NCBI RefSeq assembly: GCF_021390575.1 | Contig: NZ_JAJEJQ010000001.1 | Location: 558,001-622,000 of the forward strand | DNA from: Paraburkholderia adhaesiva | GTDB taxonomy: Bacteria > Pseudomonadota > Gammaproteobacteria > Burkholderiales > Burkholderiaceae | Direction: 5' to 3' | Length of the DNA: 64,000 nucleotides | Part shown: in pieces, positions 27,503 to 37,316 of the stretch | How positions within the stretch are numbered: position 1 is the first letter of the stretch | Layout: each line of letters opens with the position of its first letter | Made by a program: the position numbers and the translations under genes | Notes under the pieces: generated by a model | What the model was told of the DNA's origin: nothing | The model's input: the letters and a program-made list of their open reading frames with translations, nothing else | Database searches by the model: none

Positions 27503-27562
27503 TCCGTCAATGCAGGCAAGGCGTCTGGAAGTGCGCGACCGGATGGGCCGCGCATGGCACGA

Positions 27563-28048
27563 TCAGTCGCGGAAGTTGTTGAAGTCGAGCGGGGTATCGG
27601 TCACGTCCTTGCGCAGCATGGCGATCACACTCTGCAGGTCGTCGCGCTTCGTGCCGGTCACGCGCACGGCGTCGCCCTGGATGCTCGCCTGGACCTTGAT
27701 CTTGCTGTCCTTGATGAGCTTGACGATCTTTTTTGCGAGATCGCCCGAGACACCTTTCTTCACGGTGATGACCTGCTTTACCTTGTCGCCGCCGATCTTC
27801 TCGATCTTGCCGTAGTCGAGGAATCGCACGTCGACACTGCGCTTGGCCATCTTGGCGATCAGCACGTCCTTGACCTGACCGAGCTTGAAGTCGTCGTCGG
27901 CGAACGCGGTCAGTTCGCGTTCCTTCTGCTCGACGCGCGCATCCGAGCCCTTGAAGTCGAAACGCGTCGAGATCTCCTTGTTGGATTGCTCGATGGCGTT
28001 CTTCACTTCGATCATGTTGGCTTCGCAGACGACGTCAAACGATGGCAT
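27563..28048 (-). CDS. yajQ: YajQ family nucleotide-binding protein
   Basis: A 161-residue cytoplasmic protein of the UPF0234/YajQ family: [41 protein letters not shown] at the start, [14 protein letters not shown], and the C-terminal [26 protein letters not shown]. Xanthomonas and Pseudomonas homologues bind cyclic di-GMP or interact with LysR regulators. GGGAGAAA precedes the ATG at 28048, which excludes the longer open frame. It is divergent from murB. Confidence 0.95.
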   Translation of the reverse strand: MPSFDVVCEANMIEVKNAIEQSNKEISTRFDFKGSDARVEQKERELTAFADDDFKLGQVKDVLIAKMAKRSVDVRFLDYGKIEKIGGDKVKQVITVKKGVSGDLAKKIVKLIKDSKIKVQASIQGDAVRVTGTKRDDLQSVIAMLRKDVTDTPLDFNNFRD

Positions 28049-28396
28049 TGCTTTCTCCCAATAGTGCGGGTGGTTTGGACACCCGACGCAGCCCCGCAAA
28101 ACGGTACTGCGCCGCGCAGTCGCTATAATCACAGACCGACGCCATTCTACCGGCGCCGTTGCGTTTGCCCAAGGCCGTGCGTCCGCGCGCCATAGGACAC
28201 CGGCGGGACACCGGCGGGGCACCGGTAAGCCGCTTCGCACAAAATCTGACTGGCCCTGACCGGGGGCAGCCGGTACCGCAGTGCATGTGGCGCATCAAGG
28301 ACGGGTCGCCGGGTGTTTGCCAGATCCGACCTGCTGGTCCAGTTCGCGTTTTGTTCGCTTTTCCGTTTGGTTCGCTTTGCCTTTTCGTTGGCTCTG
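28049..28396. promoter_or_regulatory. Divergent yajQ-murB spacer with TATAAT and an 11-bp triple repeat
   Basis: The spacer holds a perfect TATAAT at 28124-28129 on the plus strand, but no good -35 box stands 16-18 bp upstream, so a promoter there is only possible. At 28195-28227 an 11-bp unit (GGACACCGGCG) occurs twice exactly and once with changes. The open frame of murB continues upstream to a GTG at 28313 but without a ribosome binding site. Confidence 0.4.
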
Positions 28397-29455
28397 ATGC
28401 CCGCCCTTGACCCGATCATCGTTGATCCGTCCCCCGTCTGGTTTGCCGACGGCTATGCGCTGCGCGCACACAACACGTTTGGCTTCGACGTGCGCGCGCG
28501 CTATGCATGCCGGATCGATAGCGAGTCCGCCCTGACCGACGCCGTGCGCGACCCGCGCGCGGCGGGTCTGCCGATGCTCGTGCTGGGCGGCGGCAGCAAC
28601 GTGGTGCTCACGCGCGACTACGACGGCCTCGTGCTGCTCGTGGCGCTGCGCGGCCGCCGCAAGGTGCGCGAGGACGCCGATGCCTGGTATGTCGAGGCCG
28701 CCGCTGGCGAGAACTGGCACGAATTTGTGGCGTGGACGCTCGACGCGGGCATGCCAGGCCTTGAAAACCTCGCGCTAATCCCGGGCACGGTGGGCGCGGC
28801 GCCGATCCAGAACATCGGCGCCTACGGGCTGGAGATGGCCGAGCGATGCGCGTCGGTGCGGGCGGTCGAGATGGCGACGGGCGCGGTCACGGAGTTCGAT
28901 GCCGCCGAATGCGCTTTCGGCTACCGCGATAGCTTCTTCAAGCGCGAAGGGCGTGACCGCTACCTGATTACATCGGTGACTTTCCGGCTGCCGAAGGTGT
29001 GGCAGCCGAATGCCGGCTACGCAGATCTTTCGCGCGCGCTGGGTGACCACCGCCTGACCAGTGCACCCGACGCGCGCGCCATCTTCGATGCAGTCGTGGC
29101 CGTGCGGCGCGCGAAGCTTCCGGACCCGTTGCTACTCGGCAACGCGGGCAGTTTCTTCAAGAATCCGGTGATCGAGGCGCCGCAGTTCGATGCGCTGCTA
29201 GCGCGCGAGCCGCAGATCGTCTCGTACCGTCAGGGCGACGGGCGCGTGAAGCTCGCAGCGGGCTGGCTCATCGACCAGTGCGGCTGGAAGGGCCGCGCGC
29301 TGCGCTCGGCGGCCGTGCACGATCGCCAGGCGCTGGTGCTCGTGAACCGCGGCGGCGCGACGGGTGCCGACATCCTCGAACTTGCGCAGGCGATCCGGCG
29401 CGATGTCGAGGCGCGTTTCGGCGTGGCGCTCGAGCAAGAGCCGATTTGCCTCTAG
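28397..29455 (+). CDS. murB: UDP-N-acetylmuramate dehydrogenase
   Basis: FAD enzyme reducing UDP-GlcNAc-enolpyruvate to UDP-MurNAc in peptidoglycan synthesis. The 352-residue type I MurB shows [18 protein letters not shown] (FAD site), [34 protein letters not shown] with the active-site tyrosine region, [14 protein letters not shown] (catalytic serine) and [13 protein letters not shown]. The start at 28397 (MPALDP) fits family lengths; no strong ribosome binding site is visible before it or before the alternative GTG at 28313. Confidence 0.96.
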   Translation: MPALDPIIVDPSPVWFADGYALRAHNTFGFDVRARYACRIDSESALTDAVRDPRAAGLPMLVLGGGSNVVLTRDYDGLVLLVALRGRRKVREDADAWYVEAAAGENWHEFVAWTLDAGMPGLENLALIPGTVGAAPIQNIGAYGLEMAERCASVRAVEMATGAVTEFDAAECAFGYRDSFFKREGRDRYLITSVTFRLPKVWQPNAGYADLSRALGDHRLTSAPDARAIFDAVVAVRRAKLPDPLLLGNAGSFFKNPVIEAPQFDALLAREPQIVSYRQGDGRVKLAAGWLIDQCGWKGRALRSAAVHDRQALVLVNRGGATGADILELAQAIRRDVEARFGVALEQEPICL

Positions 29456-29516
29456 GCGCGGCTGACTCCAGACACTGGAGCGGCAGCGGCGCGCAAGGCC
29501 CCCTCACATTACCCCT

Positions 29517-30359
29517 TCACGCCACCTTGTCCTGGGCCGCGAACAACGGCCCTTGCACGAACCGCACATCATATTGCTGCAGCTGCTCGAACTGGGCGGC
29601 ATCGACGACGCGGTTGAAAATAAGCGGAATCTTGAGCCGCGCGGCATAGGTCACGAGCGGCTTGACCATTGAGTCGCGCAGTGCCGAGCTCGCGTCCATC
29701 TTCACGAAATCGAGCCGTGCCGAGTCGGATACCGCCATATCGGACACCGAAATGATCTGGCCGGCGTTCGCCAGATTGCCCGCCACTTTGAACCCATGCC
29801 GCTGATAGCTCTTCGTCAGATAGCTGACGAAGGTCCGGTGTGCAACTGCCGCCGAGGGCAGCTCGATCACGATGCGTCCGGGATTGAGCCCGAACGACAC
29901 CAGGATGTTCGAGAAATGGCGTCCGTGGTCGTATTTCACACTCTTCAGCAACCGTTCATGGACGCGCAGGAACAGTAGCCCATGCTGCTGTGAACCCAGG
30001 AAATTGATCGCGTGCATCGCGCGCACCATGCGGTCGAGCGCGACCAGTTCGGGGTCGTCGAGCGAGTCCTGAAACGGGTCGCACGGCACCGTGCGACCGT
30101 CTTGCGCACGCAGCGTCTCTGCCTGGAATCCCAGTTCGTCGCCGAAGCGCGCGGCACTCGCGAGGTCTGCCGTCAGCGACTGCACGCCGCTGTGGACAGT
30201 GATGTCGTAGATTGGCTCGTAGGCCGAGAGCAGCTCCACGTCACGCCGTCTTGCGACGGCCTGGCCTGCGAACGCGCCTGTTCCCATTGCGAGGTGCTCG
30301 CCTAGAAACGGGTGAAGGGCTGCGCGAGCAACAAGCTCGGGAATTGTCGGAGCAATCAT
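29517..30359 (-). CDS. Degenerate EAL-domain protein
   Basis: A 280-residue protein whose fold pattern follows cyclic-di-GMP EAL phosphodiesterases but whose catalytic residues are mostly lost. Retained: YEPIYDI near residue 46, an ELP in place of ELTE, VKMD in place of LKID, and VQGPLF in place of the QGY end. Missing: the EAL triplet itself, the DDFGTG metal site (VAGNLANAG here) and the late glutamate. It is probably a non-catalytic c-di-GMP sensor or protein-binding adaptor. It is convergent with murB and divergent from hmgA. The start at 30359 lacks a clear ribosome binding site. Confidence 0.75.
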   Translation of the reverse strand: MIAPTIPELVARAALHPFLGEHLAMGTGAFAGQAVARRRDVELLSAYEPIYDITVHSGVQSLTADLASAARFGDELGFQAETLRAQDGRTVPCDPFQDSLDDPELVALDRMVRAMHAINFLGSQQHGLLFLRVHERLLKSVKYDHGRHFSNILVSFGLNPGRIVIELPSAAVAHRTFVSYLTKSYQRHGFKVAGNLANAGQIISVSDMAVSDSARLDFVKMDASSALRDSMVKPLVTYAARLKIPLIFNRVVDAAQFEQLQQYDVRFVQGPLFAAQDKVA

Positions 30360-30520
30360 GGTGGTGTGAGTGGCGGCGCTGGCACGACGTGCAAGCCCTG
30401 GACCGCATGATGCGATGGTAGCAGCGCGCACGCCTGTCGATTCGACTTCTTGGTCATAACCTTAGTGCTTCGCGGGCCAGATCGGCCAGGGTTTACACCA
30501 TATTTCACTAATCGGAATCC

Positions 30521-30539
30521 GTTTTACTATTCGTAAAAC
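30521..30539. promoter_or_regulatory. Perfect inverted repeat upstream of hmgA
   Basis: GTTTTAC (30521-30527) and GTAAAAC (30533-30539) form a perfect dyad with a 5-bp centre TATTC, 94 bp before the hmgA start in an AT-rich part of the spacer shared with the EAL gene. Size and position suit a repressor or LysR-type operator. The regulator is not in the neighbourhood and is unknown. Confidence 0.5.
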
Positions 30540-30632
30540 TGCGCGACGCTTTGCCGCCGTGCGCCGTCGAATTCAAACCAGATCACCCTCCACCGGCGTG
30601 CGAGCCGGCACGGAGCACGTGGAGACACAGCC

Positions 30633-31991
30633 ATGAACGCACCCTCGCGACACCCTGCCAGGACCGCCGACGCCCAGCGCGGCTACATGACCGGCTTTGC
30701 CAATGAATTCGCGACCGAAGCGCTGCCCGGCGCGCTGCCCGAGGGCCGGAATTCGCCGCAGCGCGTGGCGTATGGCCTGTACGCCGAGCAGCTCTCTGGC
30801 ACCGCGTTTACCGCGCCGCGCTCGCACAACCGCCGCACGTGGCTCTACCGCATCCGTCCGGGCGCGGTGCATCAGCCGTTCACGCCAGTTGCCAAGCATG
30901 CGTCGTTCATTGGCGCGCCGCGCCTCGTCGCCGACTTCGGCGCCGTGCCGCCCACGCCGCCCAACCCGTTGCGTTGGGATCCGCTGCCGATGCCGGACGT
31001 GCCCACGGATTTCATCGACGGCTGGGTGACGATGGCGGGCAACGGCTCGGCGGCGTCGATGAGCGGCTGCGCGATTCACCTCTACGCGGCGAACCGTCCA
31101 ATGGTCGACCGCTTCTTTTACAACTCGGACGGCGAACTGCTGATCGTTCCGCAGCAAGGCCGCCTCGCGATCGCCACCGAGATGGGCAAGCTTGACGTCG
31201 AGCCGTTCGAGATCGTCGTGATTCCGCGCGGTGTGCGCTTCACGGTCGAACTGCCGGACGGCGAAGCGCGCGGCTATATCTGCGAGAACTTCGGCGCGCT
31301 GCTGCGTCTGCCGGATCTGGGTGTGATCGGCTCGAACGGTCTCGCGAATCCGCGCGACTTCCTCACGCCGCATGCCGCCTATGAGGACCGCGAAGGCCAG
31401 TTCGAACTCGTCACGAAGCTGAATGGCGAGCTCTGGCGCGCGGACATCGGCCATTCGCCGCTCGATGTGGTCGCATGGCATGGGAACTACGCGCCGTACA
31501 AGTACGACCTGCGCCGCTACAACACGATCGGTTCGATCAGCTACGACCATCCGGATCCGTCGATCTTCCTCGTGCTGCAATCGCCGACCGACACGCCGGG
31601 CGTCGATTCGATTGACTTCGTGATTTTCCCGCCGCGCTGGCTCGCCGCCGAGAACACGTTCCGTCCGCCCTGGTATCACCGCAACGTCGCGAGCGAATTC
31701 ATGGGCCTGGTGCACGGCGTCTACGATGCGAAGGCCGAAGGCTTCGTGCCGGGCGGTGCGAGCCTGCACAACTGCATGGTGGGCCACGGCCCCGACGAGC
31801 AGACTTTCGAAAAGGCGTCGAGCGTGGATACGACGAAGCCGCACAAGGTCGACGACACGATGGCCTTCATGTTCGAAACGCGCAACCTGATCCGTCCGAC
31901 GCGTTACGCGCTCGAATCGCAGCAACTGCAGGCTAACTACTACCAGTGCTGGCAGAGCCTCGCAAAGCATTTCAATCCGGAGCAGCAATGA
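30633..31991 (+). CDS. hmgA: Homogentisate 1,2-dioxygenase
   Basis: Iron enzyme that opens the homogentisate ring to maleylacetoacetate in tyrosine and phenylalanine breakdown. The 452-residue protein starts [27 protein letters not shown] and contains [23 protein letters not shown], and the metal-site region [41 protein letters not shown] precedes the ATG. Its stop overlaps the fahA start, so the two form a coupled operon. The maleylacetoacetate isomerase gene is not in the window. Confidence 0.98.
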   Translation: MNAPSRHPARTADAQRGYMTGFANEFATEALPGALPEGRNSPQRVAYGLYAEQLSGTAFTAPRSHNRRTWLYRIRPGAVHQPFTPVAKHASFIGAPRLVADFGAVPPTPPNPLRWDPLPMPDVPTDFIDGWVTMAGNGSAASMSGCAIHLYAANRPMVDRFFYNSDGELLIVPQQGRLAIATEMGKLDVEPFEIVVIPRGVRFTVELPDGEARGYICENFGALLRLPDLGVIGSNGLANPRDFLTPHAAYEDREGQFELVTKLNGELWRADIGHSPLDVVAWHGNYAPYKYDLRRYNTIGSISYDHPDPSIFLVLQSPTDTPGVDSIDFVIFPPRWLAAENTFRPPWYHRNVASEFMGLVHGVYDAKAEGFVPGGASLHNCMVGHGPDEQTFEKASSVDTTKPHKVDDTMAFMFETRNLIRPTRYALESQQLQANYYQCWQSLAKHFNPEQQ

Positions 31992-33304
31992 GTAGTCAAT
32001 TGATGGACGAACTTCAGGCGACGCGCGACCCCGCGCGCAAGAGCTGGCTCGACAGCGCCAACGATCCGCAATGCGATTTTCCGATTCAGAACCTGCCGTT
32101 CGGCGTGTTCAGCAACGCAACGAATCATGCGCCGCGCGTGGGCGTGGCGATCGGCGATCTCGTCGTCGACCTTTCCGTGCTCCACACGGTGGGATTGCTG
32201 CGACTTCCCGCGAATGCGCCGCAGGATGTGTTCGCCCGCGGCGCACTGAACGGCTTTATCGCGCTCGGCCGCGAGACGTGGCGCAGCGTGCGCGTTCAGC
32301 TTTCGTCGCTGCTCGCGCGTGAGACCGCATCGTTGCGCGACGACGCTGCGTTGCGTGCGCGCGCGTTCGTGCGTCAAGCCGACGCGACGCTGCACCTGCC
32401 GGTGGAAATCCCCGGCTATACCGACTTTTATTCGTCGAAAGAACATGCGACGAACGTCGGCTCGATGTTTCGGGATCCGAAGAATGCGCTGCTGCCGAAC
32501 TGGTCCGAGATGCCGATCGGTTACAACGGCCGTGCGTCGTCGGTGGTGGTGAGCGGCACGGCAGTGCGCCGCCCGAATGGCCAGTTGAAGCTGCCTGATC
32601 AGGAGCGGCCGGTGTTCGGCGCGTGCCGCAAGCTCGACATCGAACTGGAGACGGGTTTCATCATCGGACGCGGCAACGCGCTCGGCGAGCCGATTGCGTG
32701 CGAGGACGCGGAGGATCACATCTTCGGGATGGTGCTGCTCAACGACTGGAGCGCGCGTGACATCCAGCAGTGGGAGTACGTGCCGCTCGGGCCGTTCAAC
32801 GCGAAGACCTTCGCGACGTCGATCTCGCCGTGGGTCGTGACGCTCGACGCACTCGAACCGTTCCGCGTCGCGCAGCCGCAGCAGGAGCCGCAGCCGCTCG
32901 AATACCTGCGCCACAAGGGCAATCACGCGTTCGATATCGCGCTCGAAGTGCTGCTGCGCCCCGAAGGTGCCGCTGAAGCCTCGACCATCGCGCGCACCAA
33001 TTTCCGCCATATGTACTGGTCGATGGCGCAGCAGCTTGCGCATCACACGGTTGCGGGCTGCAACACGCGTGTCGGCGATCTGATGGGTTCGGGCACGATC
33101 TCCGGTCCGACTCCGGACTCGTTCGGCAGTCTGCTCGAACTCACCTGGAACGCAAAGAACCCGCTCGCACTGAACGGCGGCGGAACGCGCGGCTTCATCG
33201 AAGACGGCGACGAACTCACGCTTGCGGGCTGGTGCCAGGGCGATGGTTATCGCGTCGGCTTTGGCATCTGTGTCGGCAAGATTCTGCCGGCAAACAAGGC
33301 GTAA
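31988..33304 (+). CDS. fahA: Fumarylacetoacetase
   Basis: Hydrolyses fumarylacetoacetate to fumarate and acetoacetate, ending the homogentisate pathway. The 438-residue product has the N-terminal SH3-like part ([23 protein letters not shown]), the catalytic-domain stretch [77 protein letters not shown] and the C-terminal [12 protein letters not shown]. It begins at an ATG overlapping the hmgA stop codon (ATGA). A strong bidirectional terminator follows. Confidence 0.97.
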   Translation: MSSQLMDELQATRDPARKSWLDSANDPQCDFPIQNLPFGVFSNATNHAPRVGVAIGDLVVDLSVLHTVGLLRLPANAPQDVFARGALNGFIALGRETWRSVRVQLSSLLARETASLRDDAALRARAFVRQADATLHLPVEIPGYTDFYSSKEHATNVGSMFRDPKNALLPNWSEMPIGYNGRASSVVVSGTAVRRPNGQLKLPDQERPVFGACRKLDIELETGFIIGRGNALGEPIACEDAEDHIFGMVLLNDWSARDIQQWEYVPLGPFNAKTFATSISPWVVTLDALEPFRVAQPQQEPQPLEYLRHKGNHAFDIALEVLLRPEGAAEASTIARTNFRHMYWSMAQQLAHHTVAGCNTRVGDLMGSGTISGPTPDSFGSLLELTWNAKNPLALNGGGTRGFIEDGDELTLAGWCQGDGYRVGFGICVGKILPANKA

Positions 33305-33338
33305 AGAAACGCAAAGCGCGTCTTTATTCGGCGCATGC

Positions 33339-33377
33339 AAAAACGGCCGGCACGCGATGAAGCGTGCCCGCCGTTTT
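33339..33377. terminator. Bidirectional terminator after fahA
   Basis: AAAAACGGC-C-GGCACGC (33339-33355) pairs with GCGTGCC-C-GCCGTTTT (33362-33377) with a single mismatch and a 6-nt loop. A and T runs flank the stem on both sides, serving fahA and the convergent MFS gene. Confidence 0.9.
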
Positions 33378-33400
33378 CGTTTGCAATCCGGGATATCGAT

Positions 33401-34564
33401 TCACGACTGCACGCGCGACTGCGCCACACCGCGTATGCGTTCCCAACGCAGCGCGCCGAGAAACACGAGTGCGCCCACGAAAAGCACCCACGGCATCGCG
33501 TCGTGTCCGGCGTGCTCCATCAGTGCACCCGTGACGATCGGGCCCGCGAAGCTCGCCGCGCTCCACGATGTGTTCACGATCGCGCTGGCGGACACGAGCG
33601 CTGCACCCTCGAAACGTTCGCCGCACGCGACGATCGCCAGCGTATAGATCGATCCGGCCGCCGCGCCAAGCACGAAGAGGAGCGGCCAACGCAGCCACGG
33701 CATGTCCATCACGAGCGTGAGGAGCGGCAGTAGCGCCGCCACGACGACACCCGCCAGCGCATGCACGCGTTCGCGTCCGAGTTTGTCGGCGAGCCATCCG
33801 ATGGGGAACTGCATCGTCGTGTCGCCGAGCAGAACCACCGAGGCAAACAGCACGGCCACTTCACTTGTGATGCCGTGGCCGATCGCGAAGAGCGGCAAAA
33901 GCGAGAGCGCGAGCGTGTCGAAGAGCGCGAAGAAACCGGTGGCGACCACGAGCGCGGGCATCGCCGGCAGCACGTTGCGCCAGCTTCCGTGCGGCTCGTG
34001 CTGACCGGTGCCTTGCGGGTTCGAGCGCATCGCGGCGAGCATCGGCAGCGCGACGAGAAAGATCGCGCCGCACAATACGAAGCGCCATGCCGTGTAAGCG
34101 GCGATCTGGCTCACCAGCACCGGCCCGGCCATCTGGAACAACGTGAACGTGGTCGCGTAGATTGCGACGACGCGGCCGCGGGTCGCGTCGTTTGCGAGCT
34201 GATTGACCCACGCTTCGCCGATCGTGAACAGCAGCATTAGCGCCGCGCCGCAGATCACGCGCAGCGCAGCCCATATCCACAGGTCCGCGCTCAGTTGCAT
34301 GAGCGCGGTTGCAGCGGCGACGGCGCTCACCGCGCCGACGATCACCGCGCGATGACCGAAGCGCGTCGAGATCCATGCGGTGAGCGGCACGATCGCAAGG
34401 CCGCCGAGCGCCTGTGCGGCGGTCAGGAGTCCGACGATGGAGGTGCCGTGGCCGGCCTCGGCGAGCGCGAGCGCCGTGAGCGGAATCGTGGCGCCGGAGC
34501 CGAGGCCGACCACGGCGACGCTCAGGATAAGCGCAAGAAAATCGCGCGAGAGGACGGTTTTCAT
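33401..34564 (-). CDS. MFS transporter (YcaD-like)
   Basis: About 387 residues with twelve predicted membrane helices. The MFS A-motif region appears as TAWISTRFGHRAVIVG, and AGAAAGSIYTLAIVACGERF and SWSAASFAGPIVTGALMEHAG in the C-terminal half resemble the YcaD subfamily. Substrate is unknown. The start at 34564 (MKTVLSRDFLALILSVAVVGLGSGATIPL) opens directly into helix 1; the longer frame adds an unlike basic stretch. It is 70 bp downstream of a second MFS gene on the same strand, so the two may be co-transcribed. Confidence 0.88.
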   Translation of the reverse strand: MKTVLSRDFLALILSVAVVGLGSGATIPLTALALAEAGHGTSIVGLLTAAQALGGLAIVPLTAWISTRFGHRAVIVGAVSAVAAATALMQLSADLWIWAALRVICGAALMLLFTIGEAWVNQLANDATRGRVVAIYATTFTLFQMAGPVLVSQIAAYTAWRFVLCGAIFLVALPMLAAMRSNPQGTGQHEPHGSWRNVLPAMPALVVATGFFALFDTLALSLLPLFAIGHGITSEVAVLFASVVLLGDTTMQFPIGWLADKLGRERVHALAGVVVAALLPLLTLVMDMPWLRWPLLFVLGAAAGSIYTLAIVACGERFEGAALVSASAIVNTSWSAASFAGPIVTGALMEHAGHDAMPWVLFVGALVFLGALRWERIRGVAQSRVQS

Positions 34565-34634
34565 CGGGTGCGATGCTAAAACGAGGCGCGGCTTACGCGG
34601 TAGCGTAGTCCGCGCACGATTTCCCGCATGCGAT

Positions 34635-35819
34635 TCAAGCGCAGGAAATCGGCTCCGGCGCACTCACGCGGCGACGCGCACGGCGGTCGATCTGCGCGGA
34701 GACGAACGTGAGCGCGAGCGCCGCGATGGCCATCGCCACGCCGAGCCACGGCAGCGAGGTGAGCGGCGCACCCGCGCTGATCGCGACGCCACCGAGCCAC
34801 GCGCCTCCCGCATTGCCGAGGTTGAACGCGCCCTGGTTGAGCGTCGAGGCGAGGTTCGGCGCGTGGCTCGCGCGATCGACGATGAGCATCTGCAGCGGCG
34901 GCACAATCGCGAACGCCAGCACGCCCCATACGAAGACGGTCGCCATCGCGGCGATCTGGTCGTGCATGGTGGCCGCGAACACGGCGAGCACGAGCCCGAT
35001 CGAGGCGAGGAATCCGAGCAGCGAACGCATCAGCTTCCAGTCGGCGAGCTTGCCGCCGAGTGTGCTGCCAACGGTCAGGCCGAGGCCGAACAGCAGCAGC
35101 ACGAAGGTCACTTCGTGCGGACTGAAGCCGGTCACGTCTTCGAGGATCGGCGTGATGTAGGTGAACACGGAGAAGAGGCTCGCCGATGCCAGCACGCTCA
35201 TGCCGAGGACCATCAACACCTGTGGGTCCTTCAAGACGCTGAATTCGTGAACGAGACTTGCGCGCTGCATTTCGATCTTCGCGGGCAGGCACACCCGCAG
35301 CGCGAGCGCCGCGAGCACGCCGATGCCGGTCACGGCCCAGAACGTCGCGCGCCACCCGGCGATCTGCCCGAGCGCGGTGCCGAGCGGCACGCCGAGCACG
35401 TTTGCAAGCGTGAGCCCGGTGAACATGAGCGCGATGGCCTGGGCACGGCGGTTCGGTGCGACGAGGCCAGCCGCGACCACCGAGCCGATGCCGAAGAACG
35501 CGCCGTGGCAGAACGCGGTGACGATGCGCGCGGCCATCAGGATTGCGTAGTTCGGCGCGAGCGCGCAGAGCAGGTTGCCGACGATGAAGATGCCGATGAG
35601 CCGCATGAGCGCGGCCTTGCGCGGCACGTTGGCGATCGCGATGGCAACGATCGGCGCGCCGATCGTGACGCCCAGCGCGTAGGCGGAGACCAGCATGCCG
35701 GCGGCGGGGATCGAGACGGCGAGGTCACGCGCCACGTCGGGCAGGAGGCCCATGATGACGAATTCCGTGGTGCCGATGCCGAAAGCGGCGACGGCAAGGG
35801 CAAGGAGGGGCAGCGGCAT
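34635..35819 (-). CDS. MFS transporter (AraJ/YdhP-like efflux)
   Basis: About 394 residues, twelve predicted helices. The N-terminus LAVAAFGIGTTEFVIMGLLPDVARDLAVSIPAAGMLVSAYALGV and the NRRAQAIALMFTGLTLANVLGVPLGTALGQ stretch are characteristic of the AraJ/YdhP drug-efflux group of MFS proteins. Natural substrate is unknown. The start at 35819 leads straight into helix 1. It is upstream of the YcaD-like gene. Confidence 0.88.
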   Translation of the reverse strand: MPLPLLALAVAAFGIGTTEFVIMGLLPDVARDLAVSIPAAGMLVSAYALGVTIGAPIVAIAIANVPRKAALMRLIGIFIVGNLLCALAPNYAILMAARIVTAFCHGAFFGIGSVVAAGLVAPNRRAQAIALMFTGLTLANVLGVPLGTALGQIAGWRATFWAVTGIGVLAALALRVCLPAKIEMQRASLVHEFSVLKDPQVLMVLGMSVLASASLFSVFTYITPILEDVTGFSPHEVTFVLLLFGLGLTVGSTLGGKLADWKLMRSLLGFLASIGLVLAVFAATMHDQIAAMATVFVWGVLAFAIVPPLQMLIVDRASHAPNLASTLNQGAFNLGNAGGAWLGGVAISAGAPLTSLPWLGVAMAIAALALTFVSAQIDRRARRRVSAPEPISCA

Positions 35820-36144
35820 GGATGATGTGGTCGGAAGGCGCGGCGGACGTCGCGGGTGAGCCGCCGCTATTAAGTCAACGCGGAATTGTACTGAATCCTG
35901 ACACATCGCATACGGCCCGCTTTTAAACGTGCTTTTTTCACCGACTCTGCCTGGCAAGGTGGCCTAACGGCAGGCTGGACGGCCATCCTTTACGATTTCT
36001 TCAGGTTGCCTCCATGGTCGGAAGAACCGGCCCGTCGCACGATGCTTGTGCGATGGGGTTCGCGCCTGCCGGGCGTGGCGCAGCCCGATCGTCCGCGAGG
36101 CGCATGGCGGCACGACAGATGCGCACCCCTTCCGGAGCGATGAA
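35820..36144. other. Spacer upstream of the first DUF4148-like gene
   Basis: From about 35980 this spacer belongs to the first unit of the tandem duplication and resembles 36829-36993. Before that, 35870-35945 is AT-richer and may carry promoters for the MFS gene and for the small secreted protein; I cannot assign boxes with confidence. No other gene is visible. Confidence 0.4.
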
Positions 36145-36405
36145 ATGAACATGTTGAGCGCAATGCGTCTGGCGGTGGCCTGCGCGGCCGCCTGTTTCGC
36201 AGGATTCGCCTGGGCCGATTCGCAGCCCGATGCGTCGCCTGGTAGCCCGCAGGCGTCACAGGATGTGGGCGGCATGCCGTCGACGATGGGTGCCTCGGGT
36301 GGGCCGACGGCTATCACACACGAGCAGATTTATCAGGATCTCATCCGCTCCGAGCAGAACGGCACGCTCGAAAAACTGCAGAAGACGCTGTACAACGGCG
36401 GCTGA
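36145..36405 (+). CDS. Small secreted DUF4148-like protein, copy A
   Basis: An 86-residue precursor with a signal peptide (MLSAMRLAVACAAACFAGFAWA, likely cleaved before DSQ) and a short mature part ending THEQIYQDLIRSEQNGTLEKLQKTLYNGG. That C-terminal pattern (DLIRSEQ...L..LY.GG) resembles the Burkholderia DUF4148 family of small periplasmic proteins of unknown function. GGAG precedes the ATG. It is the paralogue of the gene at 36994, from which it differs mainly in the middle and at the end. Confidence 0.75.
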   Translation: MNMLSAMRLAVACAAACFAGFAWADSQPDASPGSPQASQDVGGMPSTMGASGGPTAITHEQIYQDLIRSEQNGTLEKLQKTLYNGG

Positions 36406-36464
36406 TCAGCGCCGCGCAGGGGGCCGCAGCGCTGTTTTGACGGGGGCACAGCGCGAACAGGCCT

Positions 36465-36797
36465 TATGTCGGGCCCATGCCGACATGCTTTCGATCAGGT
36501 GCATGCGGCCCGTCAGCCGACAAGGCTGGAACCACGTATTCGTGCGCAGCTCGCCGAGTCGCGAGCTGCGCTCGGCGAGCGCCGGATCGAGCCAGTGAAA
36601 TATCGCGTCGGGCTGAGCGAGGCGCACGCGGGTTTCGGCGATCACGAACGGTTGCGCGTGGCGGCTACACCGCAGCGCGAGCGGGTCGTCCGCATACCAG
36701 CGCAGCATGGCGTCATAGCTACCCCATTCCCACTTCCCACTATGCGCGGAGCGTAGCCGCCCGCGCTTGCTGTCCGCAGGATCCCAACGCGTCGATT
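36465..36797 (-). pseudogene. C-terminal fragment of the winged-helix/TPR regulator
   Basis: Read on the minus strand, this stretch encodes LRWYADDPLALRCSRHAQPF, then AETRVRLAQPDAIFHWLDPALAERSSRLGELRTNTWFQPCRLTGRM in pieces, closely matching the last 80 or so residues of the regulator at 37317. Just upstream of the first residue (about 36715-36730) a small insertion shifts the frame and creates a stop. It has no start or N-terminal domains, so it is a duplication relic. Confidence 0.8.
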
Positions 36798-36993
36798 TTC
36801 ACCGCCCGACATCGCCAAAACGGCCGGGTCACGATCCTTGACGATTTCTTCAGGCGAAATCCATGGCAGGACGAACCGGTCCGTCGCACGATGGTTCTGC
36901 GATCGGGGCCCCGCCTGCCGGGCGCGGCGCCGTGTGATCGTCCGCGACGCGCATGGCGGCAAGGTGCATGCGCACGCCTTCGGGAGCGATGAA

Positions 36994-37257
36994 ATGGACA
37001 CGTTGAGCACAATGCGTCTAGCGGTGGCCTGCGCGGCCGCCTGCTTCGCGGGATTCGCCTGGGCTGATTCGCAGCCCAATCCGTCGACTGGTAGCCCGCA
37101 GGCGTCACAGGACGTGGGCGGTATGCCGTCGACGATGAGCGCCTCCGGCAAGCCAACGGCCATGACACACGAGCAGGTGTATCAGGACCTCATCCACTCC
37201 GAGCAGAACGGCGACCTGGATCGACTGAAAAAGACCGTGTATCGCGGCGATCATTGA
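36994..37257 (+). CDS. Small secreted DUF4148-like protein, copy B
   Basis: An 87-residue precursor whose signal peptide (STMRLAVACAAACFAGFAWA) is almost identical to that of copy A. The mature part ends MTHEQVYQDLIHSEQNGDLDRLKKTVYRGDH. GGGAG precedes the ATG. Both copies keep intact frames and their ribosome binding sites although the DNA has diverged at many positions, which suggests both are still functional. Role unknown; probably periplasmic. Confidence 0.75.
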   Translation: MDTLSTMRLAVACAAACFAGFAWADSQPNPSTGSPQASQDVGGMPSTMSASGKPTAMTHEQVYQDLIHSEQNGDLDRLKKTVYRGDH

Positions 37258-37316
37258 GCGCCGCCGCGCCTCGCGCCGGCACGCTGCTTCGCGGAGGACT
37301 GCAGCGTGAACCGGCT

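Noticed and set aside
28124..28129. TATAAT as a firm murB promoter
   Set aside because: No acceptable -35 box stands 16-18 bp upstream, and it lies about 270 bp from the gene, so it was listed only as possible.
30573..31988. 471-residue frame antisense to hmgA
   Set aside because: Its composition is that of a mirror frame (Arg, Val and His rich). hmgA is beyond doubt on the other strand. The same holds for the long frames opposite fahA, pcnB and kynU.
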